From: Serratia sp. DD3
GTDB lineage: Bacteria > Pseudomonadota > Gammaproteobacteria > Enterobacterales > Enterobacteriaceae
Assembly: GCF_000496755.2 (NCBI RefSeq)
Contig: NZ_AYKS02000090.1
Location: 1-36,801, forward strand
DNA: 36,801 nucleotides
Reading direction: 5' to 3'
Below the pieces are notes generated by a model. That model was not told where the DNA came from and searched no databases. It saw only the letters and a program-made list of their open reading frames with translations. Shown here piece after piece: positions 33,879-36,801 of the stretch (position 1 is its first letter; every line of letters starts with the position of its first letter). The position numbers and the translations under genes were made by a program.

Positions 33879-33916
33879 CCTCAGTAGAAGGCTTACCCAT
33901 AAGCCTTCTACTGAGG
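33879..33916. other. Perfect 17-bp inverted repeat between coaA and birA
   Basis: CCTCAGTAGAAGGCTTA (33879-33895) is exactly complementary to 33900-33916, with a 4-nt CCCA loop. It lies 26 bp after the coaA stop and 87 bp before the birA stop. It has no T tract on either strand, so it is not a standard intrinsic terminator, though it could block 3' exonucleases or act with Rho for both convergent genes. Confidence 0.75.
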
Positions 33917-34003
33917 AGACTATGGTAAATAGCCAGCGAATCGCATCCTGACCAATCTCCTGCTTGGTCACCTTCTGACTGCAGCTTATATAAAGCTGGA
34001 ATA

Positions 34004-34966
34004 TCATTCAGCGCTGCGCAAAGATATTTCACCACCAATGAAAGGTTTAATTACGCCATCTTGCTCAAGTAACAATGCGCCTTGCTGATCAATTCCCCTG
34101 GAGATGCCTAAAATCTGCTGATCACCAATTAAAAGTTTAACTGGTCGATCGATAAAATTATCCAAGTCACGCCAACGAGAAATAAATGGTGCCAATCCTT
34201 CTACTTCGAATAGTCGTAAAGAATAACGTAGCTCGTTGAGTAACTTTGCTGCTAATTCATTGCGATCAATATTAATTCCCGCTTCCTGTAAGTTAATCCA
34301 GCGCTGATCAATTGAATTAGCATTCGTCTCACGCATCGCCAGATTAATACCCGCCCCCATAACCAATTGAGCAGCATCCCCCGTCTTACCGGTTAATTCA
34401 ACTAGGATCCCTGCCAACTTGCGATCATCAAGATATAAATCATTTGGCCACTTAACGCGTACTTTTTCTGCCCCTAGCCGCTGTAGTACCTCAGCCATCA
34501 CAATACCAATGACCAGACTTAATCCCATCGCAGCGGCAGGACCTTGTTCAAGCCGCCAAAACATGGACAAATAAAGGTTGCTACCGAAAGGAGATACCCA
34601 TTGCCGCCCACGCCGCCCACGCCCTGCCTGCTGATACTCTGCAATACAAGCATCGCCAGAGGTCAATTCTTTTATTCTATCCAACAGGTATTGATTTGTT
34701 GAGTCAACGACTGGCAATACCGTTACCCGCTTATCATCTAACAGATTCAGGATACGTTCGACATCCAGCAGCTCAAGTGCCACAGGCAGGCTATAGCCCT
34801 TGCCTGGTAGCGTGAATACATCCAATCCCCATTCACGAATCGTCTGGATATGCTTGTTAATCGCCGCTCGGCTCATTCCAAGAGATTCCCCTAGATACTC
34901 ACCGGAGTGAAACTCACCATCGGCGAGTAATGAAATGATCTTCAAGGGTACTTTGGTATCCTTCAT
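34004..34966 (-). CDS. birA: Biotin-protein ligase / biotin operon repressor
   Basis: Makes biotinyl-AMP, transfers biotin to AccB, and as a dimer represses the biotin operon. The 320-aa product has an N-terminal winged helix-turn-helix ([20 protein letters not shown], residues 21-40), the biotinyl-AMP loop GRGRRGRQW (115-123) and KWPNDLY. It overlaps murB by 4 nt (ATGA), so the two are translationally coupled. Confidence 0.97.
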   Translation of the reverse strand: MKDTKVPLKIISLLADGEFHSGEYLGESLGMSRAAINKHIQTIREWGLDVFTLPGKGYSLPVALELLDVERILNLLDDKRVTVLPVVDSTNQYLLDRIKELTSGDACIAEYQQAGRGRRGRQWVSPFGSNLYLSMFWRLEQGPAAAMGLSLVIGIVMAEVLQRLGAEKVRVKWPNDLYLDDRKLAGILVELTGKTGDAAQLVMGAGINLAMRETNANSIDQRWINLQEAGINIDRNELAAKLLNELRYSLRLFEVEGLAPFISRWRDLDNFIDRPVKLLIGDQQILGISRGIDQQGALLLEQDGVIKPFIGGEISLRSAE

Positions 34967-36000
34967 GACAACACCTCAATCGCATCCACTTCACCGGTGG
35001 CAGCAATAAAGCGCACTTCGGGTTCTAACCAGATATCAAACTTAGATGCCACGGTATTGCGCACATGCCGTGCTAACGCAACCAGGTCCTGACTGCTGGC
35101 ATTACCTGTATTAACCAATACCAATGCCTGCTGCCGATGTACTGCGGCCCCACCAATCTGATAACCCTTTAACGAACATTGATCGATAAGCCAACCAGCA
35201 GCCAGTTTCACTTGCCCATCTGACTGTGGGTAATGCGGCATTGATGGGTATTGGGTAAGTAGTTCATTAGCGACATCGCCACTCACCTGGGGATTTTTAA
35301 AAAAACTGCCTGCATTGCCCATCACTCGTGGATCTGGCAATTTAGTACGCCGGGTAGCACACACCGCATCATAGACTTGCTGTGGCGTTACCGTCTGCGG
35401 ATCCAGTTTGCTGAGCTCACCGTAATTGAGCTGAGGACACCATTGTTTGCTAAGTCGAAAGCCAACACCCACGATCGCAAAACCCTGTTTAAATTCATGC
35501 TTAAAAACACTTTCTCGGTAACCAAACTCACAGCGCTGTGGATCCATGCGATCAATCTCACCAGTGGTCAGATTTAACAGATCAACATACTCACACACTT
35601 GCCTCAGTTCCATACCATAGGCACCAATATTTTGAATCGGTGCAGAACCTACTAATCCCGGGATCAGCGCAAGATTTTCCAAACCTGGAATGCCACATTC
35701 AATGGTATGCTTGACCAAATGATGCCAGTTTTCCCCTGCACCAACATGAAGATACCAGGCGTCTTGCTCTTCCCTGATCTCAATGCCTTTTAGTTCGTTG
35801 ATCACGACAGTGCCAGCAAAATTTTCTAAAAACAGCATGTTACTACCCTCTCCTAATACCAGGAAGGGTTCCTGCCGCTTTTGTGCCTTCTGCCAGGCCT
35901 TAATCATCATTTCAATCTGTTCTGCAATAACTAAATGCGCTGTGTTGACCGGGAGCGCAAATGTATTGTAGTTCTTTAAAGACGCGCTTTCAGTAGACAT
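34963..36000 (-). CDS. murB: UDP-N-acetylenolpyruvoylglucosamine reductase
   Basis: FAD enzyme that reduces UDP-GlcNAc-enolpyruvate to UDP-MurNAc, the second committed step of peptidoglycan synthesis. The 345-aa product (342 in E. coli) shows LGEGSNMLF (49-57), [17 protein letters not shown] (113-129), the substrate Tyr in FGYRES, and the proton-donor Ser232 in [10 protein letters not shown]. It is a type I MurB. It lies next to the rrn operon 3' end, as in E. coli. Confidence 0.97.
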   Translation of the reverse strand: MSTESASLKNYNTFALPVNTAHLVIAEQIEMMIKAWQKAQKRQEPFLVLGEGSNMLFLENFAGTVVINELKGIEIREEQDAWYLHVGAGENWHHLVKHTIECGIPGLENLALIPGLVGSAPIQNIGAYGMELRQVCEYVDLLNLTTGEIDRMDPQRCEFGYRESVFKHEFKQGFAIVGVGFRLSKQWCPQLNYGELSKLDPQTVTPQQVYDAVCATRRTKLPDPRVMGNAGSFFKNPQVSGDVANELLTQYPSMPHYPQSDGQVKLAAGWLIDQCSLKGYQIGGAAVHRQQALVLVNTGNASSQDLVALARHVRNTVASKFDIWLEPEVRFIAATGEVDAIEVLS

Positions 36001-36142
36001 GTTTTAATTACTCTCACTTAATAAACTTTCATCTAGTCTACTCGATTCGTCGCCAATGGCTATTATTTGTTTTTGTCAGCGAGATTTTTGTTGTCATTTA
36101 ATAATGACGACCTATTCCGTTCAATGAATACATATATAAATC

Positions 36143-36218
36143 ATATTGATATAGTATTAATTTTATCTATAAGAAAATGAATATAAATTAAATAAATATT
36201 AATTATAAGTATCAATAT
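36143..36218. repeat. A/T-rich inverted repeat in the murB-rrn gap
   Basis: ATATTGATA (36143-36151) and TATCAATAT (36210-36218) are exact inverted copies, with further weaker symmetry inside (TATTAAT and ATTAATA). The stretch from about 36110 to 36240 is strikingly A/T-rich compared with its surroundings. The murB promoter should lie nearer 36001-36110, but I could not define it. No gene is visible in 36001-36300. Confidence 0.4.
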
Positions 36219-36308
36219 AGGGTTAGAAGTATAGAATCAAAAATCTGGTGAATATTATCGAGAAAAATCTCAGTCCTAAATCGAGTCAGACTCATTTTAT
36301 CATACACA

Positions 36309-36340
36309 GCAAAAAGCCCCACGCTTGCGCACGGGGCTTT
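36309..36340 (-). terminator. Distal rrn terminator (duplicate copy)
   Basis: On the minus strand AAAGCCCC and GGGGCTTT (36333-36340 and 36313-36320) form a stem around GTGCGCAAGCGT, followed by TTTTTGC. Positions 36309-36360 repeat 36490-36541 at 50 of 52 bases. It lies 181 bp beyond the first rrn terminator. Confidence 0.9.
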
Positions 36341-36352
36341 CTACTTGTTTGG

Positions 36353-36470
36353 ATGCCTGGGTGCCTAACAGTATTCGTCTCACCCTGAGACTCCCTGTGG
36401 GGCCACCGTCAACGGCGTTCCCCTCAGTTCCCTATTCCGCAATGGCTTGAATCAGAGAAGCGATAACTGT
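36353..36470 (-). pseudogene. Possible decayed second 5S rRNA gene
   Basis: The duplicated 52-bp block ends in the 5S 3'-terminal sequence (plus strand ATGCCTGG, 36353-36360). Beyond it, short blocks appear in the same order as in the intact 5S: TCTCAC, GAGAC, CCACC, ACGGCGTT, AGTTC. Spacing is only roughly kept and the 5' half is not recognisable. A 22-bp part (36399-36420) also resembles the core of the repeat at 16432-16453, so part of this region may instead come from an intergenic repeat. Confidence 0.4.
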
Positions 36471-36484
36471 TTTATAAAAAAACA

Positions 36485-36521
36485 CAAAAGCAAAAAGCCC
36501 CATGCTTGCGCACGGGGCTTT
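36485..36521 (-). terminator. rrn operon terminator after 5S
   Basis: On the minus strand AAAGCCCC and GGGGCTTT (36514-36521 and 36494-36501) form a stem around GTGCGCAAGCAT, followed by TTTTTGCTTTTG. It lies 12 nt after the 5S 3' end. Confidence 0.92.
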
Positions 36522-36533
36522 CTACTTATTTGG

Positions 36534-36653
36534 ATGCCTGGCAGTGTCCTACTCTCACATGGGGAGACCCCACACTACCATCGGCGCTACGGCGTTTCAC
36601 TTCTGAGTTCGGCATGGGATCAGGTGGGACCACCGCGCTAAGGCCGCCAGGCA
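36534..36653 (-). rRNA. rrf: 5S ribosomal RNA
   Basis: The minus strand is a complete 120-nt 5S rRNA, from TGCCTGGCGGCCTTAGCGC through CCGAACTCAGAAGTGAAACG to GGACACTGCCAGGCAT. The terminal stem TGCCTGGC/GCCAGGCA is intact. It is the 3' end of an rrn operon whose 23S gene lies beyond the window. Confidence 0.98.
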
Positions 36654-36801
36654 AATCAGGTTTCAGGTCACAGGCAACAGGTTTCAGTTAATCCACCTCA
36701 CCCCTATGCACCTCAAAATCTTTGTTGCTCTCATCTTCAATCTGTAGAACAAGCTGATTATCGCTATCTCTCTACCCGATATCCTGGTATCAGGTCAAAA
36801 C
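36654..36801 (-). other. 23S-5S internal transcribed spacer (partial)
   Basis: The 148 nt before 5S do not contain the conserved 23S 3' end, so the spacer is longer than the roughly 92 nt of E. coli. Near the 5S end it holds two copies of CAGGTTTCAG on the plus strand (from 36658 and about 36680). The far end contains ATCAGCTTGTTCTACAGATT-like sequence seen in enterobacterial rrn spacers. Confidence 0.7.

Noticed and set aside
36447..36691. Short plus-strand open frames over the 5S gene and its terminator
   Set aside because: Antisense to 5S rRNA; commonly misannotated as hypothetical proteins.

Overview
This window is a piece of a gammaproteobacterial chromosome of the order Enterobacterales. 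The protein sequences read directly, the gene order and an ERIC-type repeat fit a Yersinia/Serratia-like member (Yersiniaceae). I cannot fix the genus from sequence alone. Gene order is essentially that of the E. coli rrnB-to-rrnE interval, read here in reverse, and nearly every gene is core housekeeping.

Layout: the left edge holds the 5' end of a 16S rRNA gene on the minus strand, with its boxA leader and P1/P2 promoters. These are divergent from purH-purD, which have a PurR operator. A minus-strand block follows: nudC, hemE, nfi, yjaG, hupA and a DUF1481 lipoprotein (yjaH). Then comes a plus-strand block, rsd followed by the TPP-riboswitch-controlled thiamine operon thiCEFSGH. Two minus-strand accessory genes sit between thiH and rpoC: a ShiA-type shikimate transporter and a periplasmic 5-hydroxyisourate hydrolase, separated by a repeat element. 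From 17.2 to 31.7 kb the minus strand carries the classic transcription/translation cluster, in transcription order: tRNA-Thr(UGU), tRNA-Tyr, tRNA-Gly, tRNA-Thr(GGU), tufB, secE, nusG, rplK, rplA, rplJ, rplL, rpoB, rpoC. The right end has a decayed small membrane-protein gene, a GNAT acetyltransferase, coaA, the overlapping pair murB-birA, and the 3' end of a second rRNA operon (5S rRNA plus terminators). The 23S end lies beyond the window.

The genes form well-known units: purine synthesis under PurR; thiamine thiazole/pyrimidine synthesis under a TPP riboswitch; ribosomal-protein and RNA polymerase synthesis with L10-leader and probable L1-leader autoregulation plus an rplL-rpoB attenuator; and a stringent-type tRNA-tufB promoter. 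Two rRNA operons in the same orientation flank the whole segment.

I did not find a convincing undescribed multi-gene system. The items worth a second look are small: a probable decayed second 5S gene with a duplicated terminator, a tRNA-Tyr 3'-end repeat in the tRNA spacer, an ERIC element in the rplK upstream region, a 144-bp ERIC-ended element with a foreign core, a palindrome over the secE -10 box, an extra hairpin just upstream of the rplJ ribosome binding site, and a frameshifted membrane-protein relic.
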